DNA of 64,000 bases, from positions 17,058,001 through 17,122,000 of the forward strand of contig CM069607.1 of the NCBI GenBank assembly GCA_035771175.1, given 5' to 3'. Below the pieces are notes generated by a model. The model was given only the letters and a program-made list of their open reading frames with translations. It had not been told where the DNA came from and made no database searches. This document shows positions 1 through 14,285 of the stretch, in pieces; position 1 is the stretch's first letter, and every line of letters starts with the position of its first letter. The position numbers were made by a program, and so were the translations under genes. The DNA comes from Paratinospora sagittata (lineage: Eukaryota > Streptophyta > Magnoliopsida > Ranunculales > Menispermaceae).

Positions 1-3000
1 TTCTTTTCCTCTTTCTACCGCGTTCCTAATTACACAAATCAGAATTTAAACGAAAAAGTTAAGGTTATTTAAAGTTTACTTACTAATTGTTTACCAAACG
101 ATGTATCATTTCAGCAATCGATAAGTAAACTTTAAATTACCCTAATGTTATCGTATTAACTCTTATTTGAGTTATTTAACATACGTTGGAATGAACAAGA
201 GAAGATCTTGTGAACTTGGTGCTTTCAGTTACTTTTCGGTAAACCGTAACCGGTCCCGTCGCTAGAAGATATTTAAAGTATTAATCAACCTTGACCGGTC
301 ATCGATGATTGAAAAGTAAGTTAAAGCAAATGAGTTTGTAGATCTTCTCTTTCGCTTTACAGAGCAATTTCAATTACTCAAATTAAAGTTAAACTAAAAA
401 GTTATGGTAATTGAAACTTTACTTACTGATTGTTTACCGAACAGTGTATAATTTCCGCAATTGAAAGGTAAAATTCAAATGAAACTAACGTTTTTTGTTT
501 TGACTCCGATTTTAGGGATTTAAAATGTATTTGAATAAGGAAAGAATGATCTAGTAAACTAGGTGCTTTAGGCTACTTTTCGTTAACTTGTCCCGTTGCT
601 TTTAAATAATCAAAGAATTTGTGAACCATGATCGGTTACCAGTGATTCTAATATAAGTTAACGCAATAAATTTTTGGATCTACTTTTCCTCTTTCTACCG
701 CATTCCCAATTACTCAAATCAGATTTAAAACGAAAAAGTTAAGGTTATTTAAAGTTTACTCACTGATTGTTTACCAAACGATGTATCATTTCCGCAATCG
801 ACAAGTAAACTTCAAATTACCCTAATGTTATCGTATTAACTCTTATTTGAGTTATTTAACATACGGTGGAATGAACAAGAGAAGATCTTGTGAACTGGGT
901 GCTTTCAGTTACTTTTCAGTGAACCGTAACCGGTCCCGTCGCTATAAGATATATAAAGTATTAATCAACCTTGACCTGTCATCGATGATCGAAAAGTAAG
1001 TTAAAGCAAATGAGTTTGTAGATCTTCTCTTCCGCTTTACAACGCAATTTGAATTACACAAATTCAAGTTAAAACTAAAAAGTTATGGTAATTGAAACTT
1101 TACTTACTGATTGTTTACCGAACGGTGTATAATTTCCGCAATTGAAATGTAAAATTCAAATGAAACTAACGTTTTTTGTTTTGACTCCGATTTTAGGGAT
1201 TTAAAATGTATTTGAAGGAGGAAAGAAGGATCTAGTAAACTAGGTGCTTTAGGCTACACTTCGTTAACTTGTTCCGTTGCTTTTAAATAATCAAAGAATT
1301 TGTGAACCATGATCGGTTACCAGTGATTCTAATATAAGTTAACGCAATAAATTTTTGGATCTTCATTTCCTCTTTCTACCGCATTCCCAATTACTCAAAT
1401 CAGATTTAGAACGAAAAAGTTAAGGTTATTTAAAGTTTACTTACTGATTGTTTACCAAACGACGTATCATTTCCGCAATCGATAAGTAAACTTCAAATTA
1501 CCCTAATGTTATCGTATTAACTCTTATTTAAGTTATTAAATATGCGTTGGAATGAACAAGAGAAGATCTAGTGAACTGGGTGCTTTCAGTTACTTTTCGG
1601 TAAACCGTAACCGGTCCCGTTGCTATAAGATATTTAAAGTATTAATCAACCTTGACCGGTCACTGGTGATCGAAAAGTATGTTAAAGCAAATGAGTTTGT
1701 AGATCTTTTCTTCCGCTTTACAGCGCAATTTGAATTACACAAATTCAAGTTAAAACTAAAAAGTTATGGTAATTGAAAGTTTACTTACTGATTGTTTACC
1801 GAACAGTGTATAAGTTCCGCAATCGATAAGTAAAATTCAAATGAAACTAATGTTTTTGTTTTAACTCTGATTTTAGTGATTTAAAAATGTATTTGAAGGA
1901 GGAAAGAAGCATCTAGTAAACTAGGTGCTTTAAGTTATTTTTCAGTAACCGGCCCCGTTGCTTTTAAATGACCAAAGAATGAGTCAACCATAATCGGTCA
2001 CAAGTGATTCTAATATAAGTTAACGCAATAAATTATTAGATCTTCTTTTCCTCTTTCTACCGCGTTCCTAATTACACAAATCAGAATTTAAACGAAAAAG
2101 TTAAGGTTATTTAAAGTTTACTTACTAATTGTTTACCAAACGATGTATCATTTCAGCAATCGATAAGTAAACTTTAAATTACCCTAATGTTATCGTATTA
2201 ACTCTTATTTGAGTTATTTAACATACGTTGGAATGAACAAGAGAAGATCTTGTGAACTTGGCGCTTTCAGTTACTTTTCGGTAAACCGTAACCGGTCCCG
2301 TTGCTATAAGATATTTAAAGTATTAATCAACCTTGACCGGTCATCGATGATTGAAAAGTAAGTTAAAGCAAATGAGTTTGTAGATCTTCTCTTTCGCTTT
2401 ACAGAGCAATTTCAATTACTCAAATTAAAGTTAAAACTAAAAAGTTATGGTAATTGAAACTTTACTTACTGATTGTTTACCGAACAGTGTATAATTTCCG
2501 TAATTGAAAGGTAAAATTCAAATGAAACTATCATTTTTTGTTTTGACTCCGATTTTAGGGATTTAAAATGTATTTGAAGGAGGAAAGAAGGATCTTGTAA
2601 ACTAGGTGCTTTAGGCTACTTTTCGTTAACTTGTCCCGTTGCTTTTAAATAATCAAAGAATTTGTGAACCATGATCGGTTACCAGTGATTCTAACAAAAG
2701 TTAACGCAATAAATTTTTGATCTTCTTTTCCTCTTTCTACCGCATTCCCAATTACTCAAATCAGATTTAAAACGAAAAAGTGAAGGTTATTTAAAGTTTA
2801 CTTACTGATTGTTTACCAAACGATGTATCATTTCCGCAATCGATAAGTAAACTTCAAATTACCCTAATGTTATCGTATTAACTCTTATTTGAGTTATTTA
2901 ACATACGTTGGAATGAACAAGAGAAGATCTTGTGAACTTGGTGCTTTCAGTTACTTTTCGGTAAACCGTAACCGGTCCCGTCGCTAGAAGATATTTAAAG

Positions 3001-6000
3001 TATTAATCAACCTTGACCGGTCATCGATGATTGAAAAGTAAGTTAAAGCAAATGAGTTTGTAGATCTTCTCTTTCGCTTTACAGAGCAATTTCAATTACT
3101 CAAATTAAAGTTAAAACTAAAAAGTTATGGTAATTGAAACTTTACTTACTGATTGTTTACCGAACAGTGTATAATTTCCGCAATTGAAAGGTAAAATTCA
3201 AATGAAACTAACGTTTTTTGTTTTGACTCCGATTTTAGGGATTTAAAATGTATTTGAATAAGGAAAGAATGATCTAGTAAACTAGGTGCTTTAGGCTACT
3301 TTTCGTTAACTTGTCCCGTTGCTTTTAAATAATCAAAGAATTTGTGAACCATGATCGGTTACCAGTGATTCTAATATAAGTTAACGCAATAAATTTTTGG
3401 ATCTACTTTTCCTCTTTCTACCGCATTCCCAATTACTCAAATCAGATTTAAAACGAAAAAGTTAAGGTTATTTAAAGTTTACTCACTGATTGTTTACCAA
3501 ACGATGTATCATTTCCGCAATCGACAAGTAAACTTCAAATTACCCTAATGTTATCGTATTAACTCTTATTTGAGTTATTTAACATACGGTGGAATGAACA
3601 AGAGAAGATCTTGTGAACTGGGTGCTTTCAGTTACTTTTCAGTGAACCGTAACCGGTCCCGTCGCTATAAGATATATAAAGTATTAATCAACCTTGACCT
3701 GTCATCGATGATCGAAAAGTAAGTTAAAGCAAATGAGTTTGTAGATCTTCTCTTCCGCTTTACAACGCAATTTGAATTACACAAATTCAAGTTAAAACTA
3801 AAAAGTTATGGTAATTGAAACTTTACTTACTGATTGTTTACCGAACGGTGTATAATTTCCGCAATTGAAATGTAAAATTCAAATGAAACTAACGTTTTTT
3901 GTTTTGACTCCGATTTTAGGGATTTAAAATGTATTTGAAGGAGGAAAGAAGGATCTAGTAAACTAGGTGCTTTAGGCTACACTTCGTTAACTTGTTCCGT
4001 TGCTTTTAAATAATCAAAGAATTTGTGAACCATGATCGGTTACCAGTGATTCTAATATAAGTTAACGCAATAAATTTTTGGATCTTCATTTCCTCTTTCT
4101 ACCGCATTCCCAATTACTCAAATCAGATTTAGAACGAAAAAGTTAAGGTTATTTAAAGTTTACTTACTGATTGTTTACCAAACGACGTATCATTTCCGCA
4201 ATCGATAAGTAAACTTCAAATTACCCTAATGTTATCGTATTAACTCTTATTTAAGTTATTAAATATGCGTTGGAATGAACAAGAGAAGATCTAGTGAACT
4301 GGGTGCTTTCAGTTACTTCTCGGTAAACCGTAACCGGTCCCGTTGCTATAAGATATTTAAAGTATTAATCAACCTTGACCGGTCACTGGTGATCGAAAAG
4401 TATGTTAAAGCAAATGAGTTTGTAGATCTTTTCTTCCGCTTTACAGCGCAATTTGAATTACACAAATTCAAGTTAAAACTAAAAAGTTATGGTAATTGAA
4501 AGTTTACTTACTGATTGTTTACCGAACAGTGTATAAGTTCCGCAATCGATAAGTAAAATTCAAATGAAACTAATGTTTTTGTTTTAACTCTGATTTTAGT
4601 GATTTAAAAATGTATTTGAAGGAGGAAAGAAGCATCTAGTAAACTAGGTGCTTTAAGTTATTTTTCAGTAACCGGCCCCGTTGCTTTTAAATGACCAAAG
4701 AATGAGTCAACCATAATCGGTCACAAGTGATTCTAATATAAGTTAACGCAATAAATTATTAGATCTTCTTTTCCTCTTTCTACCGCGTTCCTAATTACAC
4801 AAATCAGAATTTAAACGAAAAAGTTAAGGTTATTTAAAGTTTACTTACTAATTGTTTACCAAACGATGTATCATTTCAGCAATCGATAAGTAAACTTTAA
4901 ATTACCCTAATGTTATCGTATTAACTCTTATTTGAGTTATTTAACATACGTTGGAATGAACAAGAGAAGATCTTGTGAACTTGGCGCTTTCAGTTACTTT
5001 TCGGTAAACCGTAACCGGTCCCGTTGCTATAAGATATTTAAAGTATTAATCAACCTTGACCGGTCATCGATGATTGAAAAGTAAGTTAAAGCAAATGAGT
5101 TTGTAGATCTTCTCTTTCGCTTTACAGAGCAATTTCAATTACTCAAATTAAAGTTAAAACTAAAAAGTTATGGTAATTGAAACTTTACTTACTGATTGTT
5201 TACCGAACAGTGTATAATTTCCGTAATTGAAAGGTAAAATTCAAATGAAACTATCATTTTTTGTTTTGACTCCGATTTTAGGGATTTAAAATGTATTTGA
5301 AGGAGGAAAGAAGGATCTAGTAAACTAGGTGCTTGAGGCTACTTTTCGTTAACTTGTCCCGTTGCTTTTAAATAATCAAAGAATTTGTGAACCATGATCG
5401 GTTACCAGTGATTCTAACAAAAGTTAACGCAATAAATTTTTGATCTTCTTTTCCTCTTTCTACCGCATTCCCAATTACTCAAATCAGATTTAAAACGAAA
5501 AAGTGAAGGTTATTTAAAGTTTACTTACTGATTGTTTACCAAACGATGTATCATTTCCGCAATCGATAAGTAAACTTCAAATTACCCTAATGTTATCGTA
5601 TTAACTCTTATTTGAGTTATTTAACATACGGTGGAATGAACAAGAGAAGATCTTGTGAACTGGGTGCTTTCAGTTACTTTTCAGTGAACCGTAATGGGTC
5701 CCGTCACTATAAGATATTTAAAGTATTAATCAACCTTGACCTGTCATCGATGGTCGAAAAGTAAGTTAAAGCAAATGTGTTTGTAGATCTTCTCTTCCGC
5801 TTTACAGCGCAATTTGAATTACACAAATTCAAGTTAAAACTAAAAAGTTATGGTAATTGAAACTTTACTTACTGATTCTTTACCGAACAGTGTATAATTT
5901 CCGTAATTGAAAGGTAAAAATCAAATGAAACTAACGTTTTTTGTTTTGACTCCGATTTTAGGGATTTAAAATGTATTTGAAGGAGGAAAGAAGGATCTAG

Positions 6001-9000
6001 TAAACTAGGTGCTTTAGGCTACTTTTCGTTAACTTGTCCCGTTGCTTTTAAATAATCAAAGAATTTGTGAACCATGATCGGTTACCAGTGATTCTAACAT
6101 AAGTTAACGCAATAAATTTTTGATCTTCTTTTCCTCTTTCTACCGCATTCCCAATTACTCAAATCAGATTTAAAACGAAAAAGTGAAGGTTATTTAAAGT
6201 TTACTTACTGATTGTTTACCAAACGATGTATCATTTCCGCAATCGATAAGTAAACTTCAAATTACCCTAATGTTATTGTATTAACTCTTATTTGAGTTAT
6301 TTAACATACGGTGGAATGAACAAGAGAAGATCTTGTGAACTGGGTGCTTTCAGTTACTTTTCAGTGAACCATAACCGGTCCCGTCGCTATAAGATATATA
6401 AAGTATTAATCAACCTTGACCTGTCATCGATGATCGAAAAGTAAGTTAAAGCAAATGAGTTTGTAGATCTTCTCTTCCGCTTTACAGCGCAATTTGAATT
6501 ACACAAATTCAAGTTAAAACTAAAAAGTTATGGTAATTGAAACTTTACTTACTGATTGTTTACCGAACGGTTGCAATTGAAATGTAAAATTCAAATGAAA
6601 GTAACGTTTTTTGTTTTGACTCCGATTTTAGGTATTTAAAATGTATTTGAAGGAGGAAAGAAGGATCTAGTAAACTAGGTGCTTTAGGCTACACTTCGTT
6701 AACTTGTTCCGTTGCTTTTAAATAATCAAAGAATTTGTGAACCATGATCGGTTACCAGTGATTCTAATATAAGTTAACGCAATAAATTTTTGGATCTTCT
6801 TTTCCCTTTTCTACCGCATTCCCAATTACTCAAATCAGATTTAGAACGAAAAAGTTAAGGTTATTTAAAGTTTACTTACTGATTGTTTACCAAACGACGT
6901 ATCATTTCCGCAATCGATAAGTAAACTTCAAATTACCCTAATGTTATCGTATTAACTCTTATTTAAGTTATTAAATATACGTTGGAATGAACAAGAGAAG
7001 ATCTAGTGAACTGGGTGCTTTCAGTTACTTTTCGGTAAACCGTAACCGGTCCCGTTGCTATAAGATATTTAAAGTATTAATCAACCTTGACCGGTCACCG
7101 GTGATCGAAAAGTATGTTAAAGCAAATGAGTTTGTAGATCTTTTCTTCCGCTTTACAGCGCAATTTGAATTACACAAATTCAAGTTAAAACTAAAAAGTT
7201 ATGGTAATTGAAACTTTACTTACTGATTGTTTACCGAACAGTGTATAAGTTCCGCAATCGATAAGTAAAATTCAAATGAAACTAACGTTTTTGTTTTAAC
7301 TCTGATTTTAGTGATTTAAAAATGTATTTGAAGGAGGAAAGAAGCATCTAGTAAACTAGGTGCTTTAAGTTATTTTTCAGTAACCGGCCCCGTTGCTTTT
7401 AAATGACCAAAGAATGAGTCAACCATAATCGGTCACAAGTGATTCTAATATAAGTTAACGCAATAAATTTTTAGATCTTCTTTTCCTCTTTCTACCGCGT
7501 TCCTAATTACACAAATCAGAATTTAAACGAAAAAGTTAAGGTTAATTAAAGTTTACTTACTAATTGTTTACCAAACGATGTATCCTTTCAGCAATCGATA
7601 AGTAAACTTTAAATTACCCTAATGTTATCGTATTAACTCTTATTTGAGTTATTTAACATACGTTGGAATGAACAAGAGAAGATCTTGTGAACTTGGTGCT
7701 TTCAGTTACTTTTTGGTAAACCGTAACCGGTCCCGTCGCTATAAGATATTTAAAGTATTAATCAACCTTGACCGGTCATCGATGATTGAAAAGTAAGTTA
7801 AAGTAAATGAGTTTGTAGATCTTCTCTTTCGCTTTACAGAGCAATTTCAATTACTCAAATTAAAGTTAAAACTAAAAAGTTATGGTAATTGAAACTTTAC
7901 TTACTGATTGTTTACCGAACAGTGTATAATTTCCGTAATTGAAAGGTAAAATTCAAATGAAACTAACGTTTTTTGTTTTGACTCCGATTTTAGGGATTTA
8001 AAATGTATTTGAAGGAGGAAAGAAGGATCTAGTAAACTAGGTGCTTTAGGCTACTTTTCGTTAACTTGTCCCGTTGCTTTTAAATAATCAAAGAATTTGT
8101 GAACCATGATCGGTTACCAGTGATTCTAACATAAGTTAACGCAATAAATTTTTGATCTTCTTTTCCTCTTTCTACCGCATTCCCAATTACTCAAATCAGA
8201 TTTAAAACGAAAAAGTGAAGGTTATTTAAAGTTTACTTACTGATTGTTTACCAAACGATGTATCATTTCCGCAATCGATAAGTAAACTTCAAATTACCCT
8301 AATGTTATCGTATTAACTCTTATTTGAGTTATTTAACATACAGTGGAATGAACAAGAGAAGATCTTGTGAACTGGGTGCTTTCAGTTACTTTTCAGTGAA
8401 CCGTAATGGGTCCCGTCGCTATAAGATATTTAAAGTATTAATCAACCTTGACCTGTCATCGATGGTCGAAAAGTAAGTTAAAGCAAATGTGTTTGTAGAT
8501 CTTCTCTTCCGCTTTACAGCGCAATTTGAATTACACAAATTCAAGTTAAAACTAAAAAGTTATGGTAATTGAAACTTTACTTACTGATTGTTTACCGAAC
8601 AGTGTATAATTTCCGCAATTGAAAGGTAAAATTCAAATGAAACTAACGTTTTTTGTTTTGACTCCGATTTTAGGGATTTAAAATATATTTGAAGGAGGAA
8701 AGAAGGATCTAGTAAACTAGGTGCTTTAGGCTACACTTCGTTAACTTGTCCCGTTGCTTTTAAATAATCAAAGAATTTGCGAACCATGATCGGTTACCAG
8801 TGATTCTAATATTAGTTAACGCAATAAATTTTCGGATCTTCTTTTCCTCTTTCTACCGCATTCCCAATTACTCAAATCAGATTTAAAACGAAAAACTGAA
8901 GGTTATTTAAAGTTTACTTACTGATTGTTTACCAAACGATGTATCATTTCAACAATCGATAAGTAAACTTTAAATTACCCTAATGTTATCGTATTAACTC

Positions 9001-12000
9001 TTATTTGAGTTATTTAACATACGTTGGAATGAACAAGAGAAGATCTTGTGAACTTGGCGCTTTCAGTTACTTTTCGGTAAACCGTAACCGGTCCCGTTGC
9101 TATAAGATATTTAAAGTATTAATCAACCTTGACCGGTCGTCGATGATTGAAAAGTAAGTTAAAGCAAATGAGTTTGTAGATCTTCTCTTTCGCTTTACAG
9201 AGCAATTTCAATTACTCAAATTAAAGTTAAAACTAAAAAGTTATGGTAATTGAAACTTTACTTACTGATTGTTTACCGAACAGTGTATAATTTCCGTAAT
9301 TGAAAGGTAAAATTCAAATGAAACTAACGTTTTTTGTTTTGACTCCGATTTTAGGGATTTAAAATGTATTTGAAGGAGGAAAGAAGGACCTAGTAAACTA
9401 GGTGCTTTAGGCTACTTTTCGTTAACTTGTCCCGTTGCTTTTAAATAATCAAAGAATTTGTGAACCATGATCGGTTACCAGTGATTCTAACATAAGTTAA
9501 CGCAATAAATTTTTGATCTTCTTTTCCTCTTTCTACCGCATTCCCAATTACTCAAATCAGATTTAAAACGAAAAAGTGAAGGTTATTTAAAGTTTACTTA
9601 CTGATTGTTTACCAAACGATGTATCATTTCCGCAATCGATAAGTAAACTTCAAATTACCCTAATGTTATCGTATTAACTCTTATTTGAGTTATTAAATAT
9701 ACGTTGGAATGAACAAGAGAAGATCTAGTGAACTGGGTGCTTTCAGTTACTTTTCGGTAAACCGTAACCGGTCCCGTTGCTATAAGATATTTAAAGTATT
9801 AATCAACCTTGACCGGTCACCGGTGATCGAAAAGTATGTTAAAGCAAATGAGTTTGTAGATCTTTTCTTCCGCTTTACAGCGCAATTTGAATTACACAAA
9901 TTCAAGTTAAAACTAAAAAGTTATGGTAATTGAAACTTTACTTACTGATTGTTTACCGAACAGTGTATAAGTTCCGCAATCGATAAGTAAAATTCAAATG
10001 AAACTAACGTTTTTGTTTTAACTCTGATTTTAGTGATTTAAAAATGTATTTGAAGGAGGAAAGAAGCATCTAGTAAACTAGGTGCTTTAAGTTATTTTTC
10101 AGTAACCGGCCCCGTTGCTTTTAAATGACCAAAGAATGAGTCAACCATAATCAGTCACAAGTGATTCTAATAGAAGTTAACGCAATAAATTTTTAGATCT
10201 TCTTTTCCTCTTTCTACCGCGTTCCTAATTACACAAATCAGAATTTAAACGAAAAAGTTAAGGTTATTTAAAGTTTACTTACTAATTGTTTACCAAACGA
10301 TGTATCATTTCAGCAATCGATAAGTAAACTTTAAATTACCCTAATGTTATCGTATTAACTCTTATTTGAGTTATTTAACATACGTTGGAATGAACAAGAG
10401 AAGATCTTGTGAACTTGGTGCTTTCAGTTACTTTTTGGTAAACCGTAACCGGTCCCGTCGCTATAAGATATTTAAAGTATTAATCAACCTTGACCGGTCA
10501 TCGATGATTGAAAAGTAAGTTAAAGTAAATGAGTTTGTAGATCTTCTCTTTCGCTTTACAGAGCAATTTCAATTACTCAAATTAAAGTTAAAACTAAAAA
10601 GTTATGGTAATTGAAACTTTACTTACTGATTGTTTACCGAACAGTGTATAATTTCCGTAATTGAAAGGTAAAATTCAAATGAAACTAACGTTTTTTGTTT
10701 TGACTCCGATTTTAGGGATTTAAAATGTATTTGAAAGAGGAAAGAAGGATCTAGTAAACTAGGTGCTTTAGGCTACTTTTCGTTAACTTGTCCCGTTACT
10801 TTTAAATAATCAAAGAATTTGTGAACCATGATCGGTTACCAGTGATTCTAACATAAGTTAACGCAATAAATTTTTGATCTTCTTTTCCTCTTTCTACCGC
10901 ATTCCCAATTACTCAAATCAGATTTAAAACGAAAAAGTGAAGGTTATTTAAAGTTTACTTACTGATTGTTTACCAAACGATGTATCATTTCCGCAATCGA
11001 TAAGTAAACTTCAAATTACCCTAATGTTATCGTATTAACTCTTATTTGAGTTATTTAACATACGGTGGAATGAACAAGAGAAGATCTTGTGAACTGGGTG
11101 CTTTCAGTTACTTTTCAGTGAACCGTAACGGGTCCCGTCGCTATAAGATATTTAAAGTATTAATCAACCTTGACCTGTCATCGATGGTCGAAAAGTAAGT
11201 TAAAGCAAATGTGTTTGTAGATCTTCTCTTCCGCTTTACAGCGCAATTTGAATTACACAAATTCAAGTTAAAACTAAAAAGTTATGGTAATTGAAACTTT
11301 ACTTACTGATTGTTTACCGAACGGTGTATAATTTCCGCAATTGAAATGTAAAATTCAAATGAAACTAACGTTTTTTGTTTTGACTCCGATTTTAGGGCTT
11401 TAAAATGTATTTGAAGGAGGAAAGAAGGATCTAGTAAACTAGGTGCTTTAGGCTACACTTCGTTAACTTGTTCCGTTGCTTTTAAATAATCAAAGAATTT
11501 GTGAACCATGATCGGTTACCAGTGATTCTAATATAAGTTAACGCAATAAATTTTTGGATCTTCTTTTCCTCTTTCTACCGCATTCCCAATTACTCAAATC
11601 AGATTTAGAACGAAAAAGTTAAGGTTATTTAAAGTTTACTTACTGATTGTTTACCAAACGACGTATCATTTCCGCAATCGATAAGTAAACTTCAAATTAC
11701 CCTAATGTTATCGTATTAACTCTTATTTTAGTTATTAAATATACGTTGGAATAAACAAGAGAAGATCTAGTGAACTGGGCGCTTTCAGTTACTTTTCGGT
11801 AAACCGTAACCGGTCCCGTTGCTATAAGATATTTAAAGTATTAATCAACCTTGACGGGTCACCGGTGATCGAAAAGTATGTTAAAGCAAATGAGTTTGTA
11901 GATCTTTTCTTCCGCTTTACAGCGCAATTTGAATTACACAAATTCAAGTTAAAACTAAAAAGTTATGGTAATTGAAACTTTACTTACTGATTGTTTACCG

Positions 12001-14285
12001 AACAGTGTATAAGTTCCGCAATCGATAAGTAAAATTCAAATGAAACTAACGTTTTTGTTTTAACTCCGATTTTAGTGATTTAAAAATGTATTTGAAGGAG
12101 GAAAGAAGCATCTAGTAAACTTGGTGCTTTAAGTTACTTTTCAGTAACCGGCCCCATTGCTTTTAAATGACCAAAGAATGAGTCAACCATAATCGGTCAC
12201 AAGTGATTCTAATATAAGTTAACGCAATAAATTTTTAGATCTTCTTTTCCTCTTTCTACCGCGTTCCTAATTACACAAATCAGAATTTAAACGAAAAAGT
12301 TAAGGTTATTTAAAGTTTACTTACTAATTGTTTACCAAACGATGTATCATTTCAGCAATCGATAAGTAAACTTTAAATTACCCTAATGTTATCGTATTAA
12401 CTCTTATTTGAGTTATTTAACATACGTTGGAATGAACAAGAGAAGATCTTGTGAACTTGGTGCTTTCAGTTACTTTTCGGTAAACCGTAACCGGTCCCGT
12501 CGCTATAAGATATTTAAAGTATTAATCAACCTTGACCGGTCATCGATGATTGAAAAGTAAGTTAAAGCAAATGAGTTTGTAGATCTTCTCTTTCGCTTTA
12601 CAGAGCAATTTCAATTACTCAAATTAAAGTTAAAACTAAAAAGTTATGGTAATTGAAACTTTACTTACTGATTGTTTACCGAACAGTGTATAATTTCCGC
12701 AATTGAAAGGTAAAATTCAAATGAAACTAACGTTTTTTGTTTTGACTCCGATTTTAGGGATTTAAAATGTATTTGAAGGAGGAAAGAAGGATCTAGTAAA
12801 CAAGGTGCTTTAGGCTACACTTCGTTAACTTGTCCCGTTGCTTTTAAATAATCAAAGAATTTGCGAACCATGATCGGTTACCAGTGATTCTAATATTAGT
12901 TAACGCAATAAATTTTTGGATCTTCTTTTCCTCTTTCTACCGCATTCCCAATTACTCAAATAAGATTTAAAACGAAATAGTGAAGGTTATTTAAAGTTTA
13001 CTTACTGATTGTTTACCAAACGATGTATCATTTCCGCAATCGATAAGTAAACTTCAAATTACCCTAATGTTATCGTATTAACTCTTATTTGAGTTATTTA
13101 ACATAGGGTGGAATGAACAAGAGAAGATCTTGTGAACTGCGTGCTTTCAGTTACTTTTCAGTAAACCGTAACCGGTCCCGTCGCTATAAGATATTTAAAG
13201 TATTAATCAACCTTGACCTGTCATCGATGATCGAAAAGTAAGTTAAAGCAAATGAGTTTGTAGATCTTCTCTTCCGCTTTACAACGCAATTTGAATTACA
13301 CAAATTCAAGTTAAAACTAAAAAGTTATGGTAATTGAAACTTTACTTACTGATTGTTTACCGAACAGTGTATAATTTCCGCAATTGAAAGGTAAAATTCA
13401 AATGAAACTAACGTTTTTTGTTTTGACTCCGATTTTAGGGATTTAAAATGTATTTGAAGGAGGAAAGAAGGATCTAGTAAACTAGGTGCTTTAGGCTATA
13501 CTTCGTTAACTTGTCCCGTTGCTTTTAAATAATCAAAGAATTTGTGAACCATGATCGGTTACCAGTGATTCTAATATAAGTTAACGCAATAAATTTTTGG
13601 CCTTCTTTTCCTCTTTCTACCGCATTCCCAATTACTCAAATCAGATTTAGAACGAAAAAGTTAAGGTTATTTAAAGTTTACTTACTGATTGTTTACCAAA
13701 CGACGTATCATTTCCGCAATCGATAAGTAAACTTCAAATTACCCTAATGTTATCGTATTAACTCTTATTTTAGTTATTAAATATACGTTGGAATGAACAA
13801 GAGAAGATCTAGTGAACTGGGTGCTTTCAGTTAGTTTTCGGTAAACCGTAACCGGTCCCGTTGCTATAAGATATTTAAAGTATTAATCAACCTTGACCGG
13901 TCACCGGTGATCGAAAAGTATGTTAAAGCAAATGAGTTTGTAGATCTTTTCTTCCGCTTTACAGCGCAATTTGAATTACACAAATTGAAGTTAAAACTAA
14001 AAAGTTATGGTAATTGAAAGTTTACTTACTGATTGTTTACCGAACAGTGTATAAGTTCCGCAATCGATAAGTAAAATTCAAATGGAACTAACGTTTTTGT
14101 TTTAACTCCGATTTTAGTGATTTAAAAATGTATTTGAAGGAGGAAAGAAGCATCTAGTAAACTAGGTGCTTTAAGTTACTTTTTAGTAACCGGCCCCGTT
14201 GCTTTTAAATGACCAAAGAATGAGTCAACCATAATCGGTCACAAGTGATTCTAATATAAGTTAACGCAATAAATTTTTAGATCTT
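1..14285. repeat. Satellite domain with 4-mer (~2.72 kb) and 3-mer (~2.04 kb) higher-order repeats
   Basis: In this part, units lying four apart are far more alike than neighbours. Units bearing the same diagnostic variants recur at 1552, 4275, 6987 and 9709 (spacings 2,723, 2,712 and 2,722). A second diagnostic start (CCGCGTTCC with ACACAAATCAGAATTT) recurs near 2043, 4766, 7478, 10199 and 12241, and in slightly changed form at 14284; the last two steps are only about 2,042 bp, that is three units. The 2,712 step is explained by a deletion of roughly 10 bp near 6570. A unique variant (GCTAGAAG at about 262 and 2984) shows that 192-2042 and 2915-4765 are near-identical copies. This pattern fits recent unequal exchange or segmental amplification. 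Confidence 0.88.
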
